The translations under genes were made by a program, and so were the position numbers. Below the pieces are notes generated by a model. It was not told the origin of the DNA, did not search any database, and saw nothing but the letters and a program-made list of their open reading frames with translations. Shown piece after piece: positions 31,623 through 39,470 of a stretch of DNA of 39,470 nt. The first letter of the stretch is position 1, and each line of letters opens with the position of its first letter. The DNA comes from Lachnospiraceae bacterium UBA1759. Lineage in GTDB: Bacteria; Bacillota; Clostridia; Lachnospirales; Lachnospiraceae. The stretch covers positions 1 to 39,470 of the forward strand of contig DCHF01000011.1 of the NCBI GenBank assembly GCA_002315555.1. The letters run 5' to 3'.

Positions 31623-33002
31623 ATGGCTAAATCGAAAACAAGAGACATGACAAAAGGTTCCATATTCTTACAGATCGTAGCGTTTGCGCTTCCTCTGCTC
31701 CTGGGCAATATTTTCCAGATGCTGTATAACACGGTCGATACCGTTGTCGTCGGCCAGTTCGTCGGCAAGGAAGCGCTTGCGGCCGTGGGTTCCACGACGA
31801 TGATCGTAAACATGATGGTCTTTTTCTTCAACGGCTTTTCCGTTGGCGCAGGCGTTGTGATCAGCCACAGCTTCGGTGCCAAAAACAGGGAAATGCTGCA
31901 CACGGCCATCGAAACGACCATGGCCATGACCTTCCTGATCTGTGTTGTTTTTACGGTGATCGGCGTGATCTTTGTCCGTCCGATGCTTCTTTTCATGTCC
32001 ACCCCGGAAGACGTCATGGCTGATGCCACGACCTACCTTCGCATTTATTTCTTCGGTATTTCCGGCCTCCTGATCTATAATATGGGAAGCGGTATTCTCC
32101 GCGCCGTCGGCGATACCAGGCGCCCGCTGTATTTCCTGGTGCTGACCAGCGTAGTCAACATCCTCCTGGACCTTTTGTTTGTTGTGGTCATCCCGCTCGG
32201 CATCGCCGGCGTGGCCATTGCCACCATTCTTTCCCAGTTTATTTCCGCTGTCCTGACAATGCTGCTTCTCATTCGTACGGACGACATTTACAAGCTTACG
32301 TTCCATGATCTTAAGATCCACGGAAAAACTCTCGTACAGATTCTCGGCATCGGCCTCCCAACGGCCATCCAGTCCACGATCACTGCGTTTTCCAACGTTT
32401 TTGTACAGTCTTACGTCAATGTTTTCGGTTCTTCTGTAATGGCCGGCTGGAGCTGCTATAATAAGATCGATTCCTTCATCATGCTGCCGATGGGCTCCGT
32501 CGCAAACGCGGCGACCACCTTCGTCAGCCAGAATCTGGGTGCAGGAGAAGAGGAGCGTGCAGACCGCGGAACCGTGATCTCCCTTGTGATTACGCTTTCC
32601 ATCACCGCTCTGATCGCCACCCCGATCTATTTCCTCGCCGCTCCCGCAACGCGCATGTTTACGAATGACAGCGAGGTCATCGGCTACAGCGTCCTGTTCC
32701 TGAAAACGAATATTTTCTTTCTGTTATTCAACTGCGTCAACCACGTTCTGGCCGGAGCACTTCGCGGACGCGGTGATTCCCGCGCGCCGATGATCATTAT
32801 GCTTTCCACCTTTGTCGGCGTCCGCCAGCTCTATCTGTATCTGGCAACACACTTCATCGCGAACACCGAAAAAATCGTCGGACTCGGATATCCTGTCGGC
32901 TGGACGATGTGCTTCATCGTCGAAGTCACATACTTCCTGATCACCAGTGCCATACGCAAGAAAAAGAGACGTTTGCCGGAGGTCGGAAATGGTAACCGTT
33001 GA
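31623..33002 (+). CDS. MATE-family multidrug/metabolite exporter
   Basis: Cation-coupled exporter with twelve predicted membrane helices in two homologous halves, 459 residues. The N-terminal half opens with PLLLGNIFQMLYNTVDTVVVGQFVG, quoted here only by its ends PLLLGNIF and VVVGQFVG, and the second half repeats this as GLPTAIQSTITAFSN. ATTFVSQNLGAG and LRGRGDSRAP are typical MATE loops. AACAGGAG precedes the start. Its end overlaps the following GTPase gene by 14 bases. Substrate cannot be predicted; the setting among amide-cleaving enzymes could mean export of an amine or peptide product, or a housekeeping drug exporter. Confidence 0.93.
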   Translation: MAKSKTRDMTKGSIFLQIVAFALPLLLGNIFQMLYNTVDTVVVGQFVGKEALAAVGSTTMIVNMMVFFFNGFSVGAGVVISHSFGAKNREMLHTAIETTMAMTFLICVVFTVIGVIFVRPMLLFMSTPEDVMADATTYLRIYFFGISGLLIYNMGSGILRAVGDTRRPLYFLVLTSVVNILLDLLFVVVIPLGIAGVAIATILSQFISAVLTMLLLIRTDDIYKLTFHDLKIHGKTLVQILGIGLPTAIQSTITAFSNVFVQSYVNVFGSSVMAGWSCYNKIDSFIMLPMGSVANAATTFVSQNLGAGEEERADRGTVISLVITLSITALIATPIYFLAAPATRMFTNDSEVIGYSVLFLKTNIFFLLFNCVNHVLAGALRGRGDSRAPMIIMLSTFVGVRQLYLYLATHFIANTEKIVGLGYPVGWTMCFIVEVTYFLITSAIRKKKRRLPEVGNGNR

Positions 33003-33978
33003 TCTGGTCACCGGCTTCTTAGGCGCCGGAAAAACCACATTTATACGCGAATATGTGAAGTATCTGAAACGGCAGGGACTTCGCGTTCGTGTCATTGAAA
33101 ATGAGTTCGGCGAGACCTCCGTGGATGCCGGCCTTCTTTCGGATGATTGCGACGTAGAGGACCTCACCGGAATGTGCATGTGCTGTGTCGGAAAAAGTGC
33201 GTTTATCCGTATGCTGAAGGAAAGTGCGCACGCAGGCTGCGACCGGATCGTCGTGGAACCCTCCGGGATCTACGATGCCGATGAATTTTTTGAAGTCCTG
33301 TCACTTCCCGAGATCGCGGAGTGCTGCGAGATCGGAACGATCCTGACCGTTGCGGATGTAAACGGCATCGGAAATCTGAGCGATGAAGCCCGCTACCTTT
33401 TGTTTTCGCAGCTGATCGCTTCCGGTATGGTTGTGATCAGTAAGATCCCGCTTTTCACGGCATCAGATGAACCGGACGCATATGAAAATAAGATCCGGGA
33501 GAGTCTCGCAAAAACGGAAAACGCTGTAAATGAACTTCATGCCCTCATGCGTTCATACGGAACGGAAGGCGGTCTTTTCTGTGATGTGATCGCCAAGCCT
33601 TTGAGTGAACTTACCGACCGGGACTTTGAAGATATTACGGACGCAGGATACCTCCGTATCGTACATGATCAGGAATACTTTAACCACGCGGAGATCTTTG
33701 CCGATGAATCCTACATTGTGCATACGGACGGTCCGGAGACCCTGACCCGCAAGCTGAAGATGCTTTTCAATTCACCGGCCTGCGGACGGATCTATCGGAT
33801 TAAGGGCTATGTGAAGACCGATTCCAATGAACTTCTGATGGTCAGCTGTACACCGGATACGATGAGCATCAACTACTGCAGTCCGGAAGTCGCGCTCCGT
33901 ATGAAAGACGATGCCATGATCAGCGTCATCGGGCAGGAGATTCGGAGAAGAGAGATCCGGGAATTACTGAAAAAATAA
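32989..33978 (+). CDS. CobW/COG0523-type GTPase (metallochaperone-like)
   Basis: G3E-family P-loop GTPase, 329 residues. Walker A is GFLGAGKTT (residues 9-17). The metal-binding C-x-C-C of the family is Cys63-Met-Cys65-Cys66 in GMCMCC. EPSGIYD corresponds to the switch/Walker B region, and VISKIP replaces the usual NKxD guanine motif in a slightly degenerate form. The C-terminal CobW_C-like domain is present (RIYRIKGYVKTDSNELLMV). COG0523 proteins load Zn or Co into client enzymes. The start at 32989 follows GGAGG inside the MATE gene, giving a 14-base overlap and likely translational coupling; an earlier in-frame ATG (32947) would lengthen the overlap without a site. A zinc alcohol dehydrogenase two genes downstream is a possible client. 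Confidence 0.88.
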   Translation: MVTVDLVTGFLGAGKTTFIREYVKYLKRQGLRVRVIENEFGETSVDAGLLSDDCDVEDLTGMCMCCVGKSAFIRMLKESAHAGCDRIVVEPSGIYDADEFFEVLSLPEIAECCEIGTILTVADVNGIGNLSDEARYLLFSQLIASGMVVISKIPLFTASDEPDAYENKIRESLAKTENAVNELHALMRSYGTEGGLFCDVIAKPLSELTDRDFEDITDAGYLRIVHDQEYFNHAEIFADESYIVHTDGPETLTRKLKMLFNSPACGRIYRIKGYVKTDSNELLMVSCTPDTMSINYCSPEVALRMKDDAMISVIGQEIRRREIRELLKK

Positions 33979-33994
33979 CAAAGGAGATATCATA

Positions 33995-34966
33995 ATGAAA
34001 GTAATCGATTTTGAAACGATCCGTCAGCTTGCGGCTGACATGGACCCTTATGATTGGTACGAATGGGTGGATTTTGCAATCGAACACAAAGCCGAATTCG
34101 AGTGTCCGCCCAAACCGGCTCTTCATCAGGAGGACGGTGATTATTTCAATGCGATGCCCGCGCTGTTTGAACGGGATAAGACGGCCATTCTGAAAATGAT
34201 CGGTCGCCACTCACTGAAAGAAGGCGAGCAGGAGCGATCCATCATGCAGGGCGACATGATGCTTTACGATTCGGACACCGGGATCCTGAAAGCACTGATG
34301 GATGCGGAATATATTACGACGCTTCGTACCGGCGTTGTCGGTGCACATTCGGCATATCTTTATGTGAATAAGGATTTTCAGACGATGTCTCTGATCGGTC
34401 TCGGCAATATTATGATCGTTTGCTTCAAGACCTTCCTGCGCATCCTGGAAAAGAACGGCATCGACCGTGAGATCCGCGTAAAGCTTTATAAGCATCATGA
34501 ACACGAAGTGGAATTCGCAAAGAGATTCGCCGATGCCAAGAACATCCGTTTTGAATTCTGTGACACCTATGAAGAAACGATTAAAGACAGTGATCTTGTC
34601 ATTTCGGCGGTAACGATCATGACGGAAATGTTCGCCTCCGACGAATGCTTCAAAGACGGTGTTACGGTCATTCCGATCCATATGCGCGGATTCCAGAACT
34701 GTGATCTGTTCTTTGAAAAGGTGTATACCGATCATGTGGATCAGATCCGAAATTTCAAGTATTTCGAAATGTTTAAGGATCGGCTGAACACCGTTACGGA
34801 TACATTAAACGGAGTGTGCCCGGGCAGAGAAAACAATACCGAAAAGATCATTGTTTATAACTACGGTATTGCGGTACATGACCTGTATTTTGCAAATAAG
34901 ATCTACGGACTTGTTGAAGGATGCGATGTCGAGTACCGGTATTGTAAGAGCCGTTATTTTATTTAA
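33995..34966 (+). CDS. Ornithine cyclodeaminase / mu-crystallin family protein, divergent
   Basis: Member of the OCD/mu-crystallin superfamily, whose members are NAD(P)-dependent amino-acid cyclodeaminases, imine reductases, or opine and alanine dehydrogenases. Length is 323 residues. YITTLRTGVVGAHSAYLYV (residues 109-127 region) matches the family Arg-containing block, and SLIGLGNIMIVC is the Rossmann turn. DSDLVISAVT and VTVIPIHMRGFQNCDLF follow the cofactor domain pattern. The Rossmann loop GLGNIM differs from the usual GxGxQA, and the N-terminal lysine region is poorly conserved, so standard cyclodeaminase activity is doubtful. AAAGGAG precedes the start. It lies between the GTPase and the dehydrogenase with gaps of 16 and 22 bases, so it belongs to the same cassette. 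Confidence 0.78.
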   Translation: MKVIDFETIRQLAADMDPYDWYEWVDFAIEHKAEFECPPKPALHQEDGDYFNAMPALFERDKTAILKMIGRHSLKEGEQERSIMQGDMMLYDSDTGILKALMDAEYITTLRTGVVGAHSAYLYVNKDFQTMSLIGLGNIMIVCFKTFLRILEKNGIDREIRVKLYKHHEHEVEFAKRFADAKNIRFEFCDTYEETIKDSDLVISAVTIMTEMFASDECFKDGVTVIPIHMRGFQNCDLFFEKVYTDHVDQIRNFKYFEMFKDRLNTVTDTLNGVCPGRENNTEKIIVYNYGIAVHDLYFANKIYGLVEGCDVEYRYCKSRYFI

Positions 34967-34988
34967 AGACAAAGGGTCGGGAGACATC

Positions 34989-36002
34989 ATGAGACGAGCG
35001 TATTTGAAAGCCCCTTATAAAGTGGAGATCCGGAACGAAGCGATCGGCGAACCGGGCGCGTTTGAAGCGCAGGTCCGCGTGATGGCCTGCGGCGTCTGCG
35101 GTTCCGATGTCAATGACGCGGAGACCCGCGAGGAGTTTGCGCCGTTCGGTCATGAGCTTGCCGGCATTGTGGAAAAGGTCGGTTCCGCCGTGACAAATGT
35201 AAAGCCCGGCGACCGCGTGGCGATGGAGTCCTCCGGTTTTTGCAGATGCTGTTCCAACTGCAGAAACGGCCATACCGAGCTCTGCACGGATAAGATCTGT
35301 CCGCCGTTCACCGGTTTTACAGATCGGATGAACGTAAATGCCCGCGTTCTGGTACCGATCGGCAGTCTGTCCTTTGAGGAAGCGTCGCTCATCGAACCGA
35401 TGGGGGTTGCGATGGATCTTGTTAATGTCGCGGACATCCGGCTGAATGATCATGTTGTCGTGTTCGGCGCGGGTCCCATCGGCCTGATGGCCATCCGCCT
35501 TGCCAAATTGAAGGGTGCGGGAAAGATCACCGTCTGTGTACGTTCACATTCGGAAAAACGTATCGAACTTGCAAAATTCTACGGCGCCACGGACATTGTG
35601 TTCACCGATCGATGCGATGTAAAAGAAGCGTTCAAAGGGCAGAGCGTGGAACGTATTCTGGTCACGGCACCACCCGCGGTTCTGTCCGACGCCGTTGACA
35701 TTGCTTCCTTCGGATGTAAAATCAGCGTCATCGGCATCGCACGAAAGCCGGAAGACAGTATGATCACGTTGGATATCAACAAAATGCATTTCAACCGTCT
35801 TGAGCTTCGTTTTTCGCACGCCACACCGGCGCTTTTCTTTCCGCTGTGCCGCGATCTGATCGCAAACGGCCTTATGGATGTAAAACCACTCATTACTCAT
35901 CGCTTTACCATTGATGAAATGGATCAGGCCATGAAACTTCTTGAACACGATCACAGCACGACCGGAAAGGTCCTGATGATCGCTGACGGAAAGGAACAGT
36001 AA
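34989..36002 (+). CDS. Zinc-dependent alcohol/polyol dehydrogenase (MDR family)
   Basis: Medium-chain dehydrogenase oxidising an alcohol or polyol with NAD(P), 337 residues. Catalytic zinc ligands are visible as Cys37 in ACGVCGSD and His55-Glu56 in FGHELAG. The structural zinc site is Cys85, Cys88, Cys91 and Cys99. The Rossmann turn is VVFGAGPIGLMAIRLA. The C-terminal half matches sorbitol/threonine dehydrogenase relatives. The ATG at 34989 has GGGAG about 5 bases upstream; an earlier ATG at 34851 would run through the previous gene. Its stop is followed after 6 bases by the amidase gene. Substrate is unknown; the cassette suggests an amino-alcohol or a sugar derivative. Confidence 0.9.
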   Translation: MRRAYLKAPYKVEIRNEAIGEPGAFEAQVRVMACGVCGSDVNDAETREEFAPFGHELAGIVEKVGSAVTNVKPGDRVAMESSGFCRCCSNCRNGHTELCTDKICPPFTGFTDRMNVNARVLVPIGSLSFEEASLIEPMGVAMDLVNVADIRLNDHVVVFGAGPIGLMAIRLAKLKGAGKITVCVRSHSEKRIELAKFYGATDIVFTDRCDVKEAFKGQSVERILVTAPPAVLSDAVDIASFGCKISVIGIARKPEDSMITLDINKMHFNRLELRFSHATPALFFPLCRDLIANGLMDVKPLITHRFTIDEMDQAMKLLEHDHSTTGKVLMIADGKEQ

Positions 36003-36008
36003 ACGTAT

Positions 36009-36914
36009 ATGGAGAATATCAAGATCGCATTTGTGCAGATCCCCGCAGCCTGTGACCCGGACGCCAATTTAAAAAACGGTGTGGAAGCCGTGAAGAAAGC
36101 GAAAGAGGAGGGAGCGGACATCGTGCTGTTTCCCGAGCTCTTCAACATCGGCTATGTCTTCCCGCAAACAGAGGACCCGATGCATGACGAAGAAGCGCTG
36201 GAAGCACTGAAAAAGCTGGCGATTCCCGCGAATTCTCCTTTTGTCACGACGTTCAGGGATCTTGCAAAGGAGCTCTCCGTTGCGATCGCGATCACTTACC
36301 TGGAAGAAAACGAACCGCGGCCCCGGAACACAGTTTCCCTTTTTGACCGTTTCGGCGATGAAGTCTACCGTTATTCCAAGGTCCACACCTGTGAATTCGG
36401 GGATGAGGCCCTGCTTTCCGCAGGTGATGATTTCTACGCCGAAGCCCTGGACACCGAAAAGGGCTTCATCTTTGTGGGCTCGATGATCTGCTATGACCGG
36501 GAGTTCCCGGAAAGTGCACGGATTCTGATGCTGAAAGGCGCAGAACTCATCCTGGTACCGAATGCCTGCCCGATGGAGATCAACCGTCTTTCCCAGCTTC
36601 GGGGACGCGCTTTCGAAAATATGACGGCCATCGCAACCTGCAATTATCCGGCGGGACAGCCCGACTGCAACGGCCATTCCACGCTGTTTGACGGTGTGGC
36701 GTATCTGCCCGATGTTCCGGGCTCTCTGGACACCTGCATTATGGATGCGGGAGAAGAAGCGGGAATCTATTATGCGGAGCTCGATGTTGCCCGCCTTCGC
36801 GAGTACCGCACGAAAGAAGTACACGGAAACGCTTACCGTCATCCGGAAAAGTACGCACTTCTTACAGATCCGATGACCGAATATCCTTTTGTGCGTAAAA
36901 GAGTAAAAAACTGA
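36009..36914 (+). CDS. Nitrilase-superfamily carbon-nitrogen hydrolase (amidase)
   Basis: Cys-dependent amidase or carbamoylase of 301 residues. The catalytic triad is complete: Glu43 in LFPELFNIG, Lys124 in YSKVHTCEFG and Cys161 in SMICYDREFPE. The overall pattern is close to N-carbamoylputrescine amidase and omega-amidase relatives, releasing ammonia from a linear amide. The start is 6 bases after the dehydrogenase stop with only a weak, distant AAAGGA, so translation probably depends on coupling. It is the last gene of the run; a stem-loop lies about 70 bases downstream. The combination with GGT, an OCD-like protein and a dehydrogenase suggests catabolism of a nitrogen-containing side chain, which I cannot specify. 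Confidence 0.9.
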   Translation: MENIKIAFVQIPAACDPDANLKNGVEAVKKAKEEGADIVLFPELFNIGYVFPQTEDPMHDEEALEALKKLAIPANSPFVTTFRDLAKELSVAIAITYLEENEPRPRNTVSLFDRFGDEVYRYSKVHTCEFGDEALLSAGDDFYAEALDTEKGFIFVGSMICYDREFPESARILMLKGAELILVPNACPMEINRLSQLRGRAFENMTAIATCNYPAGQPDCNGHSTLFDGVAYLPDVPGSLDTCIMDAGEEAGIYYAELDVARLREYRTKEVHGNAYRHPEKYALLTDPMTEYPFVRKRVKN

Positions 36915-36985
36915 CGCGGATAACCAAAGCGAATAACAGAAGTAAACAGTTAAAGCAAATACCAGATTCCGTTTTCCGGAAATAA

Positions 36986-37027
36986 AAAGAACTTTCCCTG
37001 TGCGATCGACGCTCGGGAAAGCTCTTT
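36986..37027. terminator. Terminator between the amidase and rsmJ
   Basis: AAAGAACTTTCCC (36986-36998) pairs with GGGAAAGCTCTTT (37015-37027) with one mismatch that is a G-U pair on the - strand. U-rich sequence follows on the - strand. The right arm touches the rsmJ stop codon. The loop contains CGATCG. Confidence 0.7.
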
Positions 37028-37787
37028 AGTTTTCGGGGAATATCAGGCAATCGTAGCGGATCGCCTTTCCGGTGATGGAATAAGACGGCTTCCGGTCACC
37101 GAGGTACGGACCTTTTACCGGACGTTTAATGATGATCTTCTTCGGTTTTGCGAGGATCGCCGCCTGTAATAAGGCTTCTTCATCCTCACAGGGCTTTTCC
37201 AGATGGTGGATCAGCTGGAACTTTTTCTTTACGGCTGCGCTTTTCCGGCGTTCAGGGAACATCGGGTCCAACAGGACCACGTCCGGATGCTCCGAAAGAA
37301 GCGGGAGCGCTGCGATGCTGTTTTCCAAACACAATGTCATGCGACCGACTGCATCACAAAGTTCCGGGACGTCTTTTGCGCGAAGGAGTGCATCTTCCAG
37401 AAGAAGACCGATGACCGGGTCATATTCATATAAACGAACGTTGAAACCCGCAGCTGCAAGGATCAGCGAGTCTTCACCGAGTCCCGCGGTGGCATCGACG
37501 ATGCCAAGTGTCTCTCTGCCTTTCATTTTGGCCGCTTTTACAAGAAATTCCGAGTTCAACCGGCCCTTGACCAGGCGGGGGAGAAGCCGTGTAAAATCGC
37601 CCTTTACGATCATGTCACCGTCGGAAAGCGAAAGTCCCTCCTCCGAAAGTTCCAGAAAAAGCCCGTTTTCCGCCGCCGCATTTCGGTCCTCTGTAACAGA
37701 GATCCCGATCCGCTTTGCCAGTGCATCCGCACGTTCCTTCAGTTGTTCGTTCTCCGATAAGAGGATCAGTTCCTCCGCAACGTACAT
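37026..37787 (-). CDS. rsmJ: 16S rRNA (guanine-N2) methyltransferase RsmJ
   Basis: Methylates a guanine of 16S rRNA (m2G1516 in E. coli numbering). The SAM site VDATAGLGEDSLILAAAG, the acidic YEYDPV, and the substrate-side signature LLDPMFPERRKSAAVKKK are all diagnostic. KRPVKGPYL and GKAIRYDCLIFP close the fold. It has 253 residues from the ATG at 37787, which has GGGAGG upstream; an ATG 29 codons earlier would run over the promoter. TTGCGT and TATTCT, 17 bases apart on the - strand (complement of 37852-37857 and 37829-37834), form its promoter. It is a housekeeping gene and marks the edge of the cassette. Confidence 0.92.
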   Translation of the reverse strand: MYVAEELILLSENEQLKERADALAKRIGISVTEDRNAAAENGLFLELSEEGLSLSDGDMIVKGDFTRLLPRLVKGRLNSEFLVKAAKMKGRETLGIVDATAGLGEDSLILAAAGFNVRLYEYDPVIGLLLEDALLRAKDVPELCDAVGRMTLCLENSIAALPLLSEHPDVVLLDPMFPERRKSAAVKKKFQLIHHLEKPCEDEEALLQAAILAKPKKIIIKRPVKGPYLGDRKPSYSITGKAIRYDCLIFPEN

Positions 37788-37883
37788 ATCGGGCCTCCCT
37801 TCCGTGAAATTCCGTATTCCGTAAGAAGAGAATAACAGATTTCCAAAGAATACGCAACACGCCAAACAGCGCAAGATTGATAC

Positions 37884-37935
37884 TTGCTTATATGCGTTAA
37901 CGGTTGTATGATTGCCGTATCAGTTTTACCTGATA
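37884..37935 (+). promoter_or_regulatory. Promoter of the membrane-protein/oxidoreductase operon with inverted repeat at +1
   Basis: TTGCTT (37884-37889) and TATGAT (37907-37912) are 17 bases apart. At the expected start point lies TATCAG-TTTTAC-CTGATA (37918-37935), a perfect inverted repeat that could be an operator or a small leader hairpin. Confidence 0.55.
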
Positions 37936-37957
37936 ATTTTTATCATGAAGGTGTTTT

Positions 37958-38488
37958 ATGAAGCTTAACCGTGTCCATGTCAATATCATTTTTATCGTCA
38001 ACCTGCTGATCTCTGCCACAGGACTGATCTCGCTGATTGCCCTTACCGTCTTCTTACTTTATTCCGGAAATGCTTTACAATCGATCGAGGAAATGCTGAC
38101 CGGCTCGTCAACAACGGACTATGACGGTCTTCAGTTGATTTTCGGAAGCTTTTCCTATATCTTCGGACTGTTTTTGTATGCTGTTGCGATTGCCGTCATG
38201 ATCGTACTTCTGATCTACCTTTTGATCTCCTTTACCCTGAACATCGTCGCACGATGCCTGGTCCGGAAGGAGACCCGCGGAAAACGGATCGCTTACCGCA
38301 TCCTGATGGGCGTTCTCATCACCGCCCAGGCTTATTCGGTCCTCACCGCCGTCACATCGATGCTGAATGAATTCAGGATCTGGGAGCCGTTCGCGATACT
38401 GACGGGACTCGGCTTTGTGGTTTATGAGATCCTGATGGTCTATACGAAACTCGGTATGAAGGAGGTCGCTTTGGATGAAGATCATTGA
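37958..38488 (+). CDS. Uncharacterised four-helix membrane protein
   Basis: 176-residue integral membrane protein of unknown function. Hydrophobic segments lie at about residues 8-32, 58-98 (long enough for two helices), 110-132 and 140-162. A short basic loop (RCLVRKETRGKR) between the second and third pairs should be cytoplasmic, and the tail is acidic. No catalytic motif is visible. GAAGG precedes the ATG weakly. It has its own promoter and its last 14 bases overlap the FAD-enzyme gene, so the two are probably co-translated. Confidence 0.75.
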   Translation: MKLNRVHVNIIFIVNLLISATGLISLIALTVFLLYSGNALQSIEEMLTGSSTTDYDGLQLIFGSFSYIFGLFLYAVAIAVMIVLLIYLLISFTLNIVARCLVRKETRGKRIAYRILMGVLITAQAYSVLTAVTSMLNEFRIWEPFAILTGLGFVVYEILMVYTKLGMKEVALDEDH

Positions 38489-39470
38489 AAACAATGAACT
38501 GAATGTCACGATGGAATGTGACGTTTTCGTTGCGGGTGGCGGTATTGCCGGTATCGCGGCAGCCCTTGCCGCGTCTCGTCAGGGAAAGAACGTCATCCTG
38601 GCGGAGCGCATGTTCATGCTTGGCGGTCTGGCCACGGCCGGCCTCATTACGATCTACCTGCCGCTTTGCGACGGTTACGGAAAGCAGGTGTCCTTTGGCC
38701 TTGCCGAAGAGCTTCTCCGCCTTTCGATCAGGCATGATCATCTTGAAAAGCGAGGCTATCCGAACTGGATCGGTTCCGATGATCCCGCGCACCGCACGGA
38801 AAAGGATCCCCGCTTTGAAGTCGATTTCAACCCGCAGCTCTTTGCCATCGACGCCGAACAACAGCTTCTCAGTGAGGGCGTAAAGATCCTGTACGGCACG
38901 TATGTAGCCGGATGTACGGTGGAAAATGGAAAGATCACTCATGTGATTCTGGAGTGTAAGGGCGGAAGACAGGCTGTTAAGGTCACTTCCTGCGTCGATG
39001 CTTCCGGCGATCTGGACCTCGGTCTCTATGCCGGTGCGCCCTATGAGGTATTCAAGCAGGGAAACATTCTGGCGTCCTGGTATTATTCCTGTGACCGGAA
39101 CGGTCTTGATCTTCAGACCATCGGCTACTGCGACATTCCGGATGAGGAAAAGGAAAAGCTCGGTAAGAACGAGACCGCAGCGTATAAGCGCTACGCCGGC
39201 CTTGAGAATGAAGAGATCACCGGATCCGTCATCGATTCGCACGCGTCCATCCTGAATTCCTTCCTGAAAAAACGCGAAAAGGATGCGACTTTTGTACCGG
39301 TTACCATCGCTACGATTCCTCAGCTCCGCATGACACGCCGCATTACGGGCGAATACGAGCTTGCAACGGAAGAAATGCATACGAGGTTCGAGGATTCCAT
39401 CGGCATGGTGTCCGACTGGCGGAAGCGCGGCCCCGTCTACGAGGTCCCGTTCCGTACGTTGTACAGTAAA
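38475..39470 (+). CDS. FAD-dependent oxidoreductase, 3' end cut by the window
   Basis: The first 332 residues of a flavoprotein of the FAD_oxidored type. The dinucleotide-binding GxGxxG is VAGGGIAGIAAALAASRQG (Gly21, Gly23, Gly26) with the ribose-binding Glu in ILAERM. LGGLATAGL follows and is the family block after the first strand pair. VDASGDLDLG is the second FAD motif, and LRMTRRITGEYEL is typical of the clostridial branch found beside glycan genes. The frame is open to the last base. GGAGG lies 9 bases before the ATG, inside the membrane-protein gene. Its reaction is unknown. Confidence 0.88.
   Translation, partial: MKIIENNELNVTMECDVFVAGGGIAGIAAALAASRQGKNVILAERMFMLGGLATAGLITIYLPLCDGYGKQVSFGLAEELLRLSIRHDHLEKRGYPNWIGSDDPAHRTEKDPRFEVDFNPQLFAIDAEQQLLSEGVKILYGTYVAGCTVENGKITHVILECKGGRQAVKVTSCVDASGDLDLGLYAGAPYEVFKQGNILASWYYSCDRNGLDLQTIGYCDIPDEEKEKLGKNETAAYKRYAGLENEEITGSVIDSHASILNSFLKKREKDATFVPVTIATIPQLRMTRRITGEYELATEEMHTRFEDSIGMVSDWRKRGPVYEVPFRTLYSK

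Noticed and set aside
36069..36842. - strand open frame of 257 codons
   Set aside because: Shadow of the nitrilase-family gene, whose full Glu-Lys-Cys triad is on the + strand.
38373..39380. Long - strand open frame of 335 codons
   Set aside because: It overlaps the clearly recognisable FAD-dependent oxidoreductase on the + strand and shows no family motif.
1..39470. Insertion sequences, integrase, tRNA-linked attachment sites or CRISPR arrays
   Set aside because: No transposase or integrase motifs, tRNA or rRNA genes, or regularly spaced repeats were found anywhere in the window.

Overview
The window looks like chromosomal DNA of a low-to-mid GC Gram-positive anaerobe, most likely a gut or rumen Lachnospiraceae relative. 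The reasons are strong GGAGG ribosome binding sites, AT-rich intergenic gaps inside genes of moderate GC, a sugar ABC transporter encoded without its own ATPase, a lipoprotein with an AETTKA-type linker, and a GH3 enzyme with the reversed domain order known from Ruminococcus albus and Butyrivibrio fibrisolvens. The genus cannot be fixed from this sequence alone.

Layout. (1) 3-461: 3' part of a low-molecular-weight tyrosine phosphatase. (2) 527-27200: a large plant-glycan utilisation region. It holds a domain-reversed GH3, an unassigned (alpha/alpha)6-barrel protein, a GH43-GH31-GH43 operon, a permease-permease-lipoprotein ABC transporter followed by a GH120-like beta-helix enzyme, a GH29, an AraC regulator, a canonical GH3 with a CE1-type esterase, a GH51, and an SGNH esterase with a LacI regulator. 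(3) 27299-27694: a truncated methyltransferase. (4) 27791-36914: a long co-directional run of GH20, gamma-glutamyltransferase, an 86-residue unknown, a MATE exporter, a CobW-type GTPase, an ornithine-cyclodeaminase-like protein, a zinc alcohol dehydrogenase and a nitrilase-family amidase. (5) 37026-39470: rsmJ, a small membrane protein and the start of an FAD-dependent oxidoreductase.

How it fits together. None of the glycosidases or esterases has a recognisable signal peptide, and no extracellular endo-acting depolymerase is visible. The region therefore reads as a scavenging system: decorated oligosaccharides (arabinoxylan and/or xyloglucan type) would be captured by the lipoprotein, imported by the two permeases with a shared ATPase encoded elsewhere, and then stripped in the cytoplasm of esters, arabinose, xylose, fucose and glucose.

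Regulation is the most informative non-coding signal. Two distant promoters, those of the ABC transporter and of the divergent GH51/SGNH-LacI pair, share an almost identical GTAAA-N4-TTTAC operator with a CCAA tail. This suggests that the LacI protein at 26145-27200 controls import and debranching together. Other perfect palindromes sit at the promoters of the first GH3, the GH43-GH31-GH43 operon and the GH29, so several local repressors may be involved. The most unusual protein content is the unassigned barrel protein at 3280-5484 and the mixed amino-acid/amide cassette at 29731-36914, whose pathway I cannot name.
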